From NCBI RefSeq assembly GCF_013031355.1, contig NZ_WPZO01000002.1:558001-622000 (forward strand): a stretch of 64,000 nt of DNA, written 5' to 3'. The position numbers were made by a program, and so were the translations under genes. The notes beneath the pieces were generated by a model. That model searched no databases and was not told the origin of the DNA. It worked only from the letters and a program-made list of their open reading frames with translations. Source of the stretch: Ruegeria arenilitoris. GTDB lineage: Bacteria > Pseudomonadota > Alphaproteobacteria > Rhodobacterales > Rhodobacteraceae. Position 1 is the stretch's first letter. Every line of letters starts with the position of its first letter. Below are positions 17,618-26,364 of the stretch, in pieces.

Positions 17618-17706
17618 AACTCCTCCCAAGTTCGGTTGTCTCAACCACCCACCACATGCAGGAGGTCCGACAGTGCATAATTTGTCCGACCTCGAGCCCG
17701 CTCTGA

Positions 17707-17736
17707 CAAACTGGAAGAATTTGGTCTTGACCAAAT
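17707..17736 (-). promoter_or_regulatory. Putative operator/-35 element of the TRAP operon
   Basis: The core ATTTGGTCTTGACCAAAT (17719-17736) is a perfect inverted repeat of 8-bp arms around TT. Adjoining it on the minus strand is TTGTCA, a plausible -35 box. The whole 30 bases recur at 27694-27723 with 26 identities, at a similar distance before another minus-strand operon. The symmetry resembles GntR/FadR-type operators; no GntR gene is in the window. Confidence 0.6.
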
Positions 17737-18011
17737 ATTTCTTGGCCTATCCAGAGATAACGTTAATTTTCAGGAAAATTCAAAGAAGAACGTAAACTCA
17801 ACAATCATGTCTATTTTAACCGGGATAGCACCTGACGAGAACACCAATTCCGCCATGAAGCACGCAGCCTCACTGAATATTGACAAAAGAAAATTTATCC
17901 TCAAGCTGGCATTTCAACTAAGAGTGCAGTTCCATTGCCGAAGTCTGACAAATACTCAGATGGCAGTAGTTCTGACGGAACTTAGCTCCTTGCAATTTGG
18001 AAGAAGAGTGT

Positions 18012-18902
18012 ATGCCCAGCTTGCCTCCGATCTATTCTTTGCGTGCTTTTGAGGCTGCTGCGCGCCTAAACAGCTTCAAGAAGGCGGCGGACGAGTTGAA
18101 CCTTACGTCAGCGGCGATAGCGCATCAGGTCAAGAATCTGGAGCAAGGTTTGGGCGTTGAAATGTTCCGTCGACATTCTCGCGGCGTTGAGCTCAACGAA
18201 GCTGGGAAAAAATATCTTGAAATTGCTCAGACGTTGCTCGGCGATTTCAAACGAAAGACGCAAATATTCAAAGCTCAGTACGAAGCACAACCGATGCGTA
18301 TCGGAGCCTTGCATGTTGTTTCTGAACGGCTGGTCCTGCCACTTGTGCGTAGATTTCTAAACGACTTCCCTGACGTAAAAGCCGAACTCTTTGCTGATTT
18401 GATTGAGCCTGATCTTCAGGTCAATAACCTTGATATCATGATTTGGCATGGTGAAACGCCTCCTGAAGATCTGGTTTCAATGCGCTTCCTGTCCGAAAAG
18501 CTGACGCCCGTCTGCTCACCCGAATTGCTGCTTGAATACCCCAATGGAATGACACTTGATGATCTTCTCTGCGTGCCAGCTCTGTATGATCTGTATTGGG
18601 ACGAGGACTGGAGTTATTGGTTGACAGAAGTCGGAGGTCCCGAGCTTAAGAACTCTCTTGGGTTTTCGTTGTATTCCGCATTGATCCAGACTGCTATCGA
18701 CGGAGGTGGAGTCGCGATAGGCCACACAGGTTTGCTGGGCAATGAGATTTCTTCCGGGCGTTTGGTAAAACCCTTCGCGCAAGAGATAGAAGCTCCGAAA
18801 AGCTACTTTGTCCTAACGTCGGAAGAAAACCTCAACAAACCAAATGTACGGACATTCTGGGATTGGGTAAAAGCAGAAAAAGACAAGGCAGCTGTTCAAT
18901 AA
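18012..18902 (+). CDS. LysR-family transcriptional regulator (GcvA-like)
   Basis: 296 residues. An N-terminal winged HTH (SLRAFEAAARLNSFKKAADEL, then SAAIAHQVKNLE) is followed by a periplasmic-binding-like effector domain. ATG 18012 was preferred to TTG 17997 because a purine-rich GAAGAAGAG lies just before it. The gene is divergent from dctP across 394 bases and convergent with the next LysR gene. It probably controls the TRAP operon or itself; the effector is likely an amino acid related to the transported substrate, by inference. Confidence 0.88.
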   Translation: MPSLPPIYSLRAFEAAARLNSFKKAADELNLTSAAIAHQVKNLEQGLGVEMFRRHSRGVELNEAGKKYLEIAQTLLGDFKRKTQIFKAQYEAQPMRIGALHVVSERLVLPLVRRFLNDFPDVKAELFADLIEPDLQVNNLDIMIWHGETPPEDLVSMRFLSEKLTPVCSPELLLEYPNGMTLDDLLCVPALYDLYWDEDWSYWLTEVGGPELKNSLGFSLYSALIQTAIDGGGVAIGHTGLLGNEISSGRLVKPFAQEIEAPKSYFVLTSEENLNKPNVRTFWDWVKAEKDKAAVQ

Positions 18903-18936
18903 ACTGGGCGGTTGCTCCTGCCGATACAAGCAATGG

Positions 18937-19836
18937 CTATGGTGTACCCGAGTGCAAATCGTCCAGAAGGAGAGATTGCACTTTGTCAAAGGCTGGAGAC
19001 TTGCGAAACGACGATGTGTACTTGGCGACAAGCTTCCGAGGAAGCTTTAGTGAACCTTCAAACGGGCGAACGAGGGCTCCACTTTCCAAAAGTTCGCGTA
19101 CGAGTAGTTCGTGAGCCATCAAAACACCCCCGCCATGGCGGGCTTCCTCCAGGGCTACGGAAAAAAGAGAATGTGTCGTTCCTGATTGAACTACTAAGTT
19201 GCCACCTTGCTGACTGTTCAGCCAATTTTGCCAATCATCTGTCCAAGATCCATCAATCAAAAGAGTCTCATTCGACAGATCCGTGATTGAATGCAAACGT
19301 GCCGCAACGGACGGAGCACATACCGGAAAGATGATATCTTCCGAGACCGGAATTTCGTTTTTGCCCAACGCTGCACCGCTGTAAAAGAGCGTCAAATCAA
19401 ATGGCTCCCGAGCCAGGTTTGGTGGAGACTCGAGAGCAACCACCGAAACGGAAATTTCCGGAGCGACAAGACGCAACTTCCCGAGCCGAGGAGCCAACCA
19501 AAGTTGCGCCACCGAAGGTAGCGCCGCAACTTTGACTTTCATGGGCTGCGCAGCTGCCCGTAACTCTTGCACGACGTCCCCAAGTTGATCGAACGCTTGG
19601 CTAAATCCGGGCAAGAGATTCTCTGCCAAAGGCGTCAGCGTTATGCCTCGCGCGCTTCGCACAAACAGCTGAGCGCCAGCCCAGGCTTCAAGAGATTTCA
19701 CGTGCTGCGTGATCGCCCCTGGAGTAACGGATAACTCGTCTGCAGCGGCTGCAAAACTCTTCAAACGAGCTGCGGCTTCAAATGCGCGCAAGGCATTCAG
19801 GTGCGGTCCCTTTGGGCGACGTGGGGAAAGTGACAT
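18937..19836 (-). CDS. LysR-family transcriptional regulator divergent from glyA
   Basis: 299 residues with the same GcvA-like build: HTH with NALRAFEAAARLKSFAAAADEL and ITQHVKSLEAWAGAQLF, then the effector domain. ATG 19836 starts the conserved protein (MSLSPRRPKG); an upstream in-frame extension lacks homologous features. It is divergent from glyA with 106 bases between starts, so it most likely regulates that gene, as GcvA-type regulators often govern glycine metabolism. Confidence 0.87.
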   Translation of the reverse strand: MSLSPRRPKGPHLNALRAFEAAARLKSFAAAADELSVTPGAITQHVKSLEAWAGAQLFVRSARGITLTPLAENLLPGFSQAFDQLGDVVQELRAAAQPMKVKVAALPSVAQLWLAPRLGKLRLVAPEISVSVVALESPPNLAREPFDLTLFYSGAALGKNEIPVSEDIIFPVCAPSVAARLHSITDLSNETLLIDGSWTDDWQNWLNSQQGGNLVVQSGTTHSLFSVALEEARHGGGVLMAHELLVRELLESGALVRPFEGSLKLPRKLVAKYTSSFRKSPAFDKVQSLLLDDLHSGTP

Positions 19837-19942
19837 TCGTCTAGCCTTAGTTTTTCTGCGCCAAAAAAATAGCAATACTGATTTGCTTTGGCCAGACAAA
19901 CTACGGATTTTTAATCAAACGAAAACCGTCGGAGGAAATCTA

Positions 19943-21208
19943 ATGTCGCAGCATTTTTCGACCCCTATCGATGCGACCGATCCCATTGTCGCCGAAGCAC
20001 TTGTCAACGAAAAACAGCGTCAGCAAGATCAAATCGAACTGATCGCTTCAGAGAACATTGTTAGCCGGGCGGTTCTGGATGTTCTTGGTCACGAGATGAC
20101 CAACAAGACACTGGAGGGTTATCCCGGCAACCGCTTCCACGGCGGCGGTCAGTTTGTCGATGTCATTGAACAAGCCGCAATTGATCGCGCGAAGGAACTG
20201 TTCGGCTGCGATTATGCAAACGTACAGCCGCATTCGGGCAGCCAGGCCAATCTGGCGGTCTTTTTCTTGCTGCTCAAGCCCGGCGATAAGGTTCTGTCTC
20301 TGGATCTGGCCGCCGGTGGTCATCTGAGCCACGGGTTGAAAGCCAACTTGTCCGGACGCTGGTTTGAGCCACACCACTATGGTGTCGATGCCGAGTCCGA
20401 GGTTATCGACTATGACGCACTCGAGGCGCTGGCAAAAGAAATCCAGCCCAAGCTGCTGATCACCGGCGGTTCTGCTTATCCGCGTGAAATTGACTTTGAG
20501 CGCATGGGTCAGATTGCAAAGAATGTTGGTGCGCATTTCCATGTCGACATGGCGCATATCGCCGGTTTGGTTGCGGCAGGCGTACATCCCTCGCCGTTCC
20601 CGCACGCTGACATCGTGACCTGCACAACCACAAAAACGCTGCGTGGCCCGCGCGGCGGCCTGATCCTCACCAACAACGAAGAGTGGTTTAAAAAGCTGCA
20701 ATCGGCTGTTTTCCCAGGTGTTCAGGGCTCGATCCACAGTCAGGTTCTTGCGGCCAAAGCTGTTTGCCTGGCCGAAGCGCTGACTGATGATTTCAAGGAT
20801 TACAGCGCACAGGTGAAGGCCAACGCGACCAAACTTGCCGAAACGCTTCAGGCCCGCGGATTGCGCATTGTGTCGGGTGGTACCGATACGCATTTGGTGC
20901 TGGTTGATCTGAGCCCGAAAGGCATCACCGGCAAACGTGCCGAGGCCGTTCTGGAAAACGCCAATATCACCGCAAACAAGAACGCCATTCCGAACGATAG
21001 CCCGCGCCCACCCGAATGGGTCGGTCTGCGGCTGGGTGTTAGCGCGGCCACCACTCGCGGCATGAAGGAAACCGAGTTCGAAGAACTTGGCAACATGATC
21101 GCGGACCTGATCGAAGCAGAAGCCGCTGGTGACACCGCCGCGACCGTCTCGCGCTGCAAGGCGACCGTTGCGGAACTGTGCTCCTCGTTTCCGACCTACG
21201 CAGAGTAA
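19943..21208 (+). CDS. glyA: Serine hydroxymethyltransferase
   Basis: 421 residues, the usual SHMT length. Landmarks are IELIASENIVSRAVLDVLG, the substrate loop GYPGNRFHGG, and the PLP lysine in TTTKTLRGPRGG. The enzyme interconverts serine and glycine with tetrahydrofolate one-carbon units. GGAGG lies 7 bases upstream of ATG 19943. Given its position among amino-acid catabolic genes and a dedicated LysR, it may be a catabolic or secondary copy acting on beta-hydroxy amino acids; that cannot be decided without the rest of the genome. Confidence 0.93.
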   Translation: MSQHFSTPIDATDPIVAEALVNEKQRQQDQIELIASENIVSRAVLDVLGHEMTNKTLEGYPGNRFHGGGQFVDVIEQAAIDRAKELFGCDYANVQPHSGSQANLAVFFLLLKPGDKVLSLDLAAGGHLSHGLKANLSGRWFEPHHYGVDAESEVIDYDALEALAKEIQPKLLITGGSAYPREIDFERMGQIAKNVGAHFHVDMAHIAGLVAAGVHPSPFPHADIVTCTTTKTLRGPRGGLILTNNEEWFKKLQSAVFPGVQGSIHSQVLAAKAVCLAEALTDDFKDYSAQVKANATKLAETLQARGLRIVSGGTDTHLVLVDLSPKGITGKRAEAVLENANITANKNAIPNDSPRPPEWVGLRLGVSAATTRGMKETEFEELGNMIADLIEAEAAGDTAATVSRCKATVAELCSSFPTYAE

Positions 21209-21246
21209 CGAACTCCCGCGTGGTCTCCTTTCGGACCACACTCCCT

Positions 21247-21284
21247 GCCCCGTCGTGGAAACATATACGACGGGGCGACTTTTT
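21247..21284 (+). terminator. Rho-independent terminator after glyA
   Basis: Perfect 10-bp stem GCCCCGTCGT (21247-21256) with ACGACGGGGC (21267-21276), a 10-base loop, and a run of five T at 21280-21284. A classic intrinsic terminator 38 bases after the glyA stop. Confidence 0.85.
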
Positions 21285-21467
21285 GCGCGCCTTTGAAAAA
21301 CGCGCGACGATTTAGATCATAGGATCATCGCACAGGCGTGGAAATTTGTGATCAGGGCGTGGGCTGCTGCCCAAGCAAACTACGCATCTTTTGCTCAGCA
21401 AGAACCAAAATCACTTCGAGCTGTCCCAGGATCAAAATCTGACCCAATCACCAATCCGAGGTACGAT

Positions 21468-22439
21468 ATGTTGCACCAGACAAAAATTCTTGCCGATCCA
21501 AATGGTTTTTGGGCAGAGCACTGCAACAGCACAAAAGACGTGGTCTTTGTCGTGCAGGACTGCAACTCAATGTACGCGGTCAAAGCATGTTTTGAACTTC
21601 TGAAGCTGGCGAATAGGTTTTCATCAGAAACGAAGTACCGAATTGAAGTGGTTCGCAGCGTCGAGAGTGCGTTTTCTTTGCGTTCCAACCTGTCCAAGCG
21701 AACCGTCATTTTGTTTGGCGGCCTAAGAAAACTCTGGCCGCTTAGTGAAATCGACACTCGCTTGTTGAGAACTCACTTACCCTGCGCGGATCGCATCGGG
21801 CTTGTTGGTGGTGCAGTTTTGTTTGCGGCGCAGGTGCCGTTCTTTCGCAATTACGGGTTCTGTATACACACCAAATTTTCCGAAGCTGCAGATGAAGAGG
21901 CGATTCAGGTAATTGCGGAAGATGTACCGGCCTACCGCGATGGTAAGGTACATTCCGCGACTGGCGAACTCGCAGCGCTGCACATGATAGGATCAATGGT
22001 CGCGGATGACTGTGGTGAGTTTCTTGCTCAACAAATTCTGAGCCACATTGGTCTGACTTTTTCGTCCTCTGCGAACCGTTCGGAAGCCGAAAACCACTAC
22101 CTTCGACTTGCGAAAGGAAATTCGACCCTTTGCCGCGCCATCGCGATGATGAAACAGAACGTGGAAGAACCGCTTTACATTGAAAGCCTTTCACAGGCCT
22201 TGGAGGCATCACCCCGTCAAGTTCAGCGCAAGTTTCAATTGTTCTTCGGCGAAACGCCAACCTCCGTTTACCTGAATATACGCCTGGAACGCGCTTACCA
22301 CCTCCTGAAGTTCACTGACTTGCCCATCGACGAAGTATCGATCGCAACGGGATTTACGTCGCGGTCAAGCTTCAATCTGCGGTTTCGGAGACGGTACGAC
22401 ACGACACCAATCCGATGCAGGGCAAGCAGGTACCAATAA
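21468..22439 (+). CDS. GlxA-like AraC-family regulator
   Basis: 323 residues. The N-terminal ~190 residues resemble the DJ-1/PfpI-like domain (FVVQDCNSMYAVKACFELLKLAN), and the last ~100 form the AraC double HTH (PLYIESLSQALEASPRQVQRKF, then IDEVSIATGFTSRSSFNLRFRR). ATG 21468 has GAGG 6 bases upstream; an open extension to 21348 lacks conservation features. It precedes RidA and a D-amino-acid oxidoreductase gene on the same strand and probably controls them. Intact relatives regulate catabolism of amino acids and choline-type compounds. Confidence 0.85.
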   Translation: MLHQTKILADPNGFWAEHCNSTKDVVFVVQDCNSMYAVKACFELLKLANRFSSETKYRIEVVRSVESAFSLRSNLSKRTVILFGGLRKLWPLSEIDTRLLRTHLPCADRIGLVGGAVLFAAQVPFFRNYGFCIHTKFSEAADEEAIQVIAEDVPAYRDGKVHSATGELAALHMIGSMVADDCGEFLAQQILSHIGLTFSSSANRSEAENHYLRLAKGNSTLCRAIAMMKQNVEEPLYIESLSQALEASPRQVQRKFQLFFGETPTSVYLNIRLERAYHLLKFTDLPIDEVSIATGFTSRSSFNLRFRRRYDTTPIRCRASRYQ

Positions 22440-22510
22440 CGACGATCTTGCCGTCCTAGGACCTTCGCTCTCAGCAACCAGAAGCCACTCACTAAGCTAC
22501 GGAACAGAAA

Positions 22511-22855
22511 ATGATTGAACGTTTTGAAACCGGCCAACGCATGGGCAAAGTCGTTAAGCACAACGGCGTGCTGTATCTCTGCGGTCAGGTCGGAAGCGGC
22601 GACACTGTGGCCGAGCAGACAAAAGACTGTCTGTCCCGCGTCGACGCACTTCTTGAAAACTACGGCTCGTCCCGCAAGCATATCTTGCAAGCCATCGTCT
22701 GGCTGGCCAACATGACCGACTTCAATGAAATGAATGACGTATGGGATGCGTGGGTTCCCGAAGGTCACGCCCCCGCTCGGGCTTGCGGTGAGGCCAAACT
22801 TGCGCGTCCGCAGCTACGCGTCGAAGTGATCGTCACTGCTGTCGAAGCAGAATAA
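22511..22855 (+). CDS. RidA family protein (YjgF/YER057c/UK114)
   Basis: 114 residues, standard size. Conserved features are LYLCGQVGSG near residue 23, the ALLENYGSSRKHILQAIVWLAN helix and the family end block ARACGEAKLARPQLRVEVIVTA, including the imine-binding arginine in PxxR-type context (HAPARACGEA). RidA proteins hydrolyse reactive enamine/imine intermediates. Directly upstream of a DadA-like flavoenzyme, it would clear imines released by amino-acid oxidation, a well-known pairing. Confidence 0.9.
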   Translation: MIERFETGQRMGKVVKHNGVLYLCGQVGSGDTVAEQTKDCLSRVDALLENYGSSRKHILQAIVWLANMTDFNEMNDVWDAWVPEGHAPARACGEAKLARPQLRVEVIVTAVEAE

Positions 22856-22889
22856 TTCAGCCTATTCGGGTCAGTGAAAGCTAAAGCGA

Positions 22890-24143
22890 ATGAAAGTCAT
22901 CGTTCTCGGAGCGGGTGTCATCGGCATCACCACAGCATATTATCTTGCAAAGCACGGCGTCGATATCACCGTCATAGACCGACAGCGTGAAGCCGGGCTT
23001 GAGACAAGCTTTGCAAATGCCGGTGAGCTTTCATACGGGATGTCCTCTCCCTGGGCTGCGCCGGGAATTCCCAAGAAAGCTGTGAAATGGTTACTCATGC
23101 GGCACCGTCCTTTGACAATCTGGCCCTTGCTTAGCCCGGCCATGTGGTCCTGGGGATTGCAGATGCTACGCAACTGCAACGAAGAAGCCTATCGCATCAA
23201 CAAAAGCCGCATGGTCCGGATCTCGAGCTACAGCAGGGACGCACTGGCGGGTCTGTTGAAAGACGTTCCAATTGACTTCGACCAAAGAAATCTCGGGACA
23301 CTTCAACTGTTTCGGACCGAAAAACAGCTTGATGCGTCGAAAGTTGATCAGGACGTTCTTCGCGAATTTGCCTCCCCATTTGAGGTTCTGGATCGCGATG
23401 CCTGCATTGCCGCTGAACCAGGCTTGGCCAATGTCGCAGAAAAATTTGTTGGTGGACTGCAACTAACGTCCGACCGCACCGGAGATTGCCGGAAATTCAC
23501 CGCAGCCCTTGCGGCCGAAGCCCAAAAAATGGGGGGCAAATTTCGGTACAACGAAACGATCAAGGGCTTTGAAACCAGAAACGATCAGATTTCATCCGTT
23601 CTGACCGAGAATGACTCGTTTGAGGGCGATCGGTTTGTATGCTGTCTCGGCCCCTATTCCGCCGTCTTGCTGAAGCAACTGGGCATTCATCTGCCGATCT
23701 ATCCGGTGAAAGGCTACTCCATAACTCTGCCAGTGATTGACCCAGCCGCAGCGCCTCAATCCACCATCATGGATGAGACCTATAAGGTCGCACTAACACG
23801 GCTTGGTGACCGCATTCGTGTTGCCGGTCAGGCCGAAATCATCGGGTTCAACAAGAAACTCGGCAAACACGCGACCGATGCGGTGCTCTATGTCGTGAAT
23901 GACCTTTTCCCTCATGGGGGCGATCAGACGAAGATCGAAAACTGGACCGGGCTTCGTCCAATGACTCCGGATGGAACACCTGTTTTAGGGCGTACAAATC
24001 TCAAGAACCTCTATTTGAACACTGGTCACGGAACTCTTGGGTGGACAATGGCCTGTGGCTCAAGCCGAGCTGTCGCGGATCAGGTTGTTGAACGCGAGCC
24101 CGACATTTCGTTCGAAGGGCTCGAGGCAAGCCGATATGCGTGA
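22890..24143 (+). CDS. dadA: D-amino acid dehydrogenase (DadA-like flavoprotein)
   Basis: 417 residues of the DAO/DadA family. The N-terminus KVIVLGAGVIGITTAYYLAKHG is the FAD-binding GxGxxG; C-terminal signatures are NWTGLRPMTPDGTPVLG and LNTGHGTLGWTMACGS. It oxidatively deaminates D-amino acids to 2-oxo acids via an imine, passing electrons to the respiratory chain. The start is ATG 22890, with only a weak ribosome binding site. It forms an operon with RidA 34 bases upstream. Other family members act on N-methyl or cyclic amino acids, so the exact substrate is open. Confidence 0.88.
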   Translation: MKVIVLGAGVIGITTAYYLAKHGVDITVIDRQREAGLETSFANAGELSYGMSSPWAAPGIPKKAVKWLLMRHRPLTIWPLLSPAMWSWGLQMLRNCNEEAYRINKSRMVRISSYSRDALAGLLKDVPIDFDQRNLGTLQLFRTEKQLDASKVDQDVLREFASPFEVLDRDACIAAEPGLANVAEKFVGGLQLTSDRTGDCRKFTAALAAEAQKMGGKFRYNETIKGFETRNDQISSVLTENDSFEGDRFVCCLGPYSAVLLKQLGIHLPIYPVKGYSITLPVIDPAAAPQSTIMDETYKVALTRLGDRIRVAGQAEIIGFNKKLGKHATDAVLYVVNDLFPHGGDQTKIENWTGLRPMTPDGTPVLGRTNLKNLYLNTGHGTLGWTMACGSSRAVADQVVEREPDISFEGLEASRYA

Positions 24144-24197
24144 CATTGGACTAAATTTTTCGTGCCTCAGGTTTGCAGCAGGACGCAGCAATTGAAG

Positions 24198-24371
24198 ATG
24201 GAAAAGAGACTGCAGTTACTTGGAGTATTTGTTATTGCGGCTAGCATCACAGCAGCCAACTACTTCTACTACAGAGACGCCCACCCGACCGCATTCTTTT
24301 GTAAGTTCGGCCATTTAGCGGGTCTTCAGTTTGAGAAGGGTGAGTGCGAGAAGCATACGCTGTCCCAATAA
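24198..24371 (+). CDS. Small hypothetical single-span protein
   Basis: 57 residues beginning MEKRLQLLGVFVIAASITAANYF, a basic start followed by one membrane helix, then a 30-residue Cys-containing tail. There is no strong ribosome binding site, and no family is recognised. It may be a genuine small membrane or exported protein, or chance coding in the 470-base gap between dadA and the convergent deacylase gene. The remainder of that gap (24372-24613) shows nothing clear. Confidence 0.3.
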   Translation: MEKRLQLLGVFVIAASITAANYFYYRDAHPTAFFCKFGHLAGLQFEKGECEKHTLSQ

Positions 24372-24613
24372 ATTGCAACTGGTTTTGCTGTTTCTACAAC
24401 CCCGCAGTGTGTAGATCGATTGCAACGTATATTCAGACCGCTGGTCCAGTGGGTGTCCTGTTAACCAGCGATCTGGCAACAGTGCCTGACTTACGAAGGC
24501 TCCCAATAGCTATCCGCGGTGTCACCTCACTTTTGTCCACCGTCAGATTTTTTTTCTAAAGTCGCGGGACCTGCGAGAGGCGGATTAAAAGCATTCTTGG
24601 ATTAAAAGGCCGT

Positions 24614-25789
24614 TCACTTTGCGCTCTCAAACCCGTTCAAAGACAAAACTGTTCTTAGGTAAATTTCGGTCGCCTGCACCATTTCTTCCAGCTCAACATA
24701 CTCATCCGTACTGTGCGCCTGTGCCAGATCCCCGGGGCCGCAGATCACACAAGGGAAACCTAGGTTCGGCGCGTCGGTGCCACCAGGGAACGCGGTGATC
24801 TCCGGTTCAGTATTTAGTGTTGCCTTGGCTGCGCCCGAAATTGCCTCGACGAGAGGTGAATCCAAGGGCACATCCAGGGCTCTCGCCAGCAGTGTTGGCC
24901 CGAAAACTTCGGCCTGGAAATCTGGAATTCTCTTGCTCAGCTCGGCCAAACGCGTGCGGTAATCATTCAGAATATCATCGATATCCTCACCGGGCAGGAA
25001 GCGGCGATCCACTTCCATTTCACACTGATCCGGAATGCCAGAGGCGAAGGTTCCACCACGGATAACGTTCATCGAAAATCGACCGCTACCGCACAAAGGA
25101 TGAGATGGCCCTTTTTCTTGAAGCTCCGCGTTTAACCCCGACAGGTGTTGAATGACAGCGCCCATATGCTCGACAGCGTTGACGCCTTTCTCGGGCCGCG
25201 ACGAATGCGTGGCCACACCTCTGGTATATATCTTTGCGCATAGCTGGCCTTTATGCGTGGGACAAATCGCCAGCTTCGACGGCTCGCCTATGATCCCAAA
25301 ATCCGCACTGGGTCCGTTTTCACCCATCTCGGCAGAGCCGGTCAGCAAATGTTCTTCATCAACAATTCCCGCGATGATCAAATCGCCCGGCAAAGTGATG
25401 TCATTCTCGCGCAGCATACGAACGACTTCGAGGTAGCACGCAAATGCGGCTTTCATATCGCAGGACCCGCGGCCAGTGATCCGGCCATCCTTAAGCTCTG
25501 CGTCAAATGCCGCCTCATAACCTTCCGTTCCAACCGTATCCATGTGAGCCGCAAGCATGATGGTCGGCCCGTCGCCGTTTCCCTTCAATCGACCCCAAAC
25601 ATTGGGTCGCCCGGGTGCAACCTGACGCCAGCCTGTTTCCATGCCCAAGGTCCAAAACCGGGACAGCAAATCATCCGACATTTCCTGTTCGCGGAAACCT
25701 TCCTTGGCGGCTTCATCAAATGGATTCACACTCCGAATTCGGACAAGTTCAATAAGCGTTTGTGCGAGACGATCTCTGTCAGGAGTCAT
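24614..25789 (-). CDS. M20-family deacylase (ArgE/DapE-like)
   Basis: 391 residues of the M20 metallopeptidase family. Metal and catalytic sites are visible: AAHMDTVG (first His and Asp), GRGSCDMKAA (bridging Asp), DEEHL (catalytic Glu and ligand Glu), GEPS, and the distal His near the C-terminus (AQAHSTDEY). The enzyme hydrolyses N-acyl or related amide bonds of amino acids; annotation as acetylornithine deacetylase is common but unproven. ATG 25789 lies 7 bases after the preceding DUF1185 gene, so a 19-residue extension into that gene was rejected. It is the last gene of the decarboxylase operon. Confidence 0.85.
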   Translation of the reverse strand: MTPDRDRLAQTLIELVRIRSVNPFDEAAKEGFREQEMSDDLLSRFWTLGMETGWRQVAPGRPNVWGRLKGNGDGPTIMLAAHMDTVGTEGYEAAFDAELKDGRITGRGSCDMKAAFACYLEVVRMLRENDITLPGDLIIAGIVDEEHLLTGSAEMGENGPSADFGIIGEPSKLAICPTHKGQLCAKIYTRGVATHSSRPEKGVNAVEHMGAVIQHLSGLNAELQEKGPSHPLCGSGRFSMNVIRGGTFASGIPDQCEMEVDRRFLPGEDIDDILNDYRTRLAELSKRIPDFQAEVFGPTLLARALDVPLDSPLVEAISGAAKATLNTEPEITAFPGGTDAPNLGFPCVICGPGDLAQAHSTDEYVELEEMVQATEIYLRTVLSLNGFESAK

Positions 25790-25796
25790 TGTGTCC

Positions 25797-26342
25797 TCAG
25801 ATTGCAGCGCGCGTCTTGCCAACACGCGGATTGATACGGCTGCCATCGGAAAGCGCTATGACCATCATGATTTCGTCAGGCCGAGGGCTGTCGGGAACAG
25901 ACAGGCTGATTGTATCAAAATGGTCGAATGACCAGGCATCATCCTTATGGCCGAGCGGTACATCCAATACTGTACCAGCCGCGGCGACCTTTGCCGATGA
26001 CGGGATCAGCGCAGCGCCGCCGCCAATAGGATCGCGCATGGCCTTTCCCAGCTTTGGGTGCAACATGGCGTGACCGTGCTCGATATCGCCGTACACGCCA
26101 ACGATGGCAGCCTTCCCGTAAGACACTGCGGCACGCGGAAGATGCGGCAGGGCGGCCTGCACCAGCCTTTCCCCAAGCAAGCTACCAAAATCGAAAAGCT
26201 GGCTCAGGTCCTCTTGGAATGTGCCGGAGAAAGGGTTTGCTATCACGCCCGCTGCCGCCACGCGCGTGACCTCCTGTGCATTAGGCTTCCCAGCCTCAGC
26301 GATTACGGTTTCCACGTAAACAGCCAGTTTGCGAATTTCCAT
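25797..26342 (-). CDS. Amino acid synthesis family protein (DUF1185)
   Basis: 181 residues. Family-type features are the MEIRKLAVYVETVIAEAG start, IANPFSG, the SYGKAAIVGVYGDIEHGHAM segment and GGGAALIPSSAK. The molecular role of DUF1185 is unknown; members sit among amino-acid and amide catabolic genes. Two or three are often found with hydrolases and transporters. Here it lies between a PLP decarboxylase (22 bases upstream) and an M20 deacylase, so it probably acts on the same substrate chain. Confidence 0.83.
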   Translation of the reverse strand: MEIRKLAVYVETVIAEAGKPNAQEVTRVAAAGVIANPFSGTFQEDLSQLFDFGSLLGERLVQAALPHLPRAAVSYGKAAIVGVYGDIEHGHAMLHPKLGKAMRDPIGGGAALIPSSAKVAAAGTVLDVPLGHKDDAWSFDHFDTISLSVPDSPRPDEIMMVIALSDGSRINPRVGKTRAAI

Positions 26343-26364
26343 CACATACCCTCCCTTGAGCACA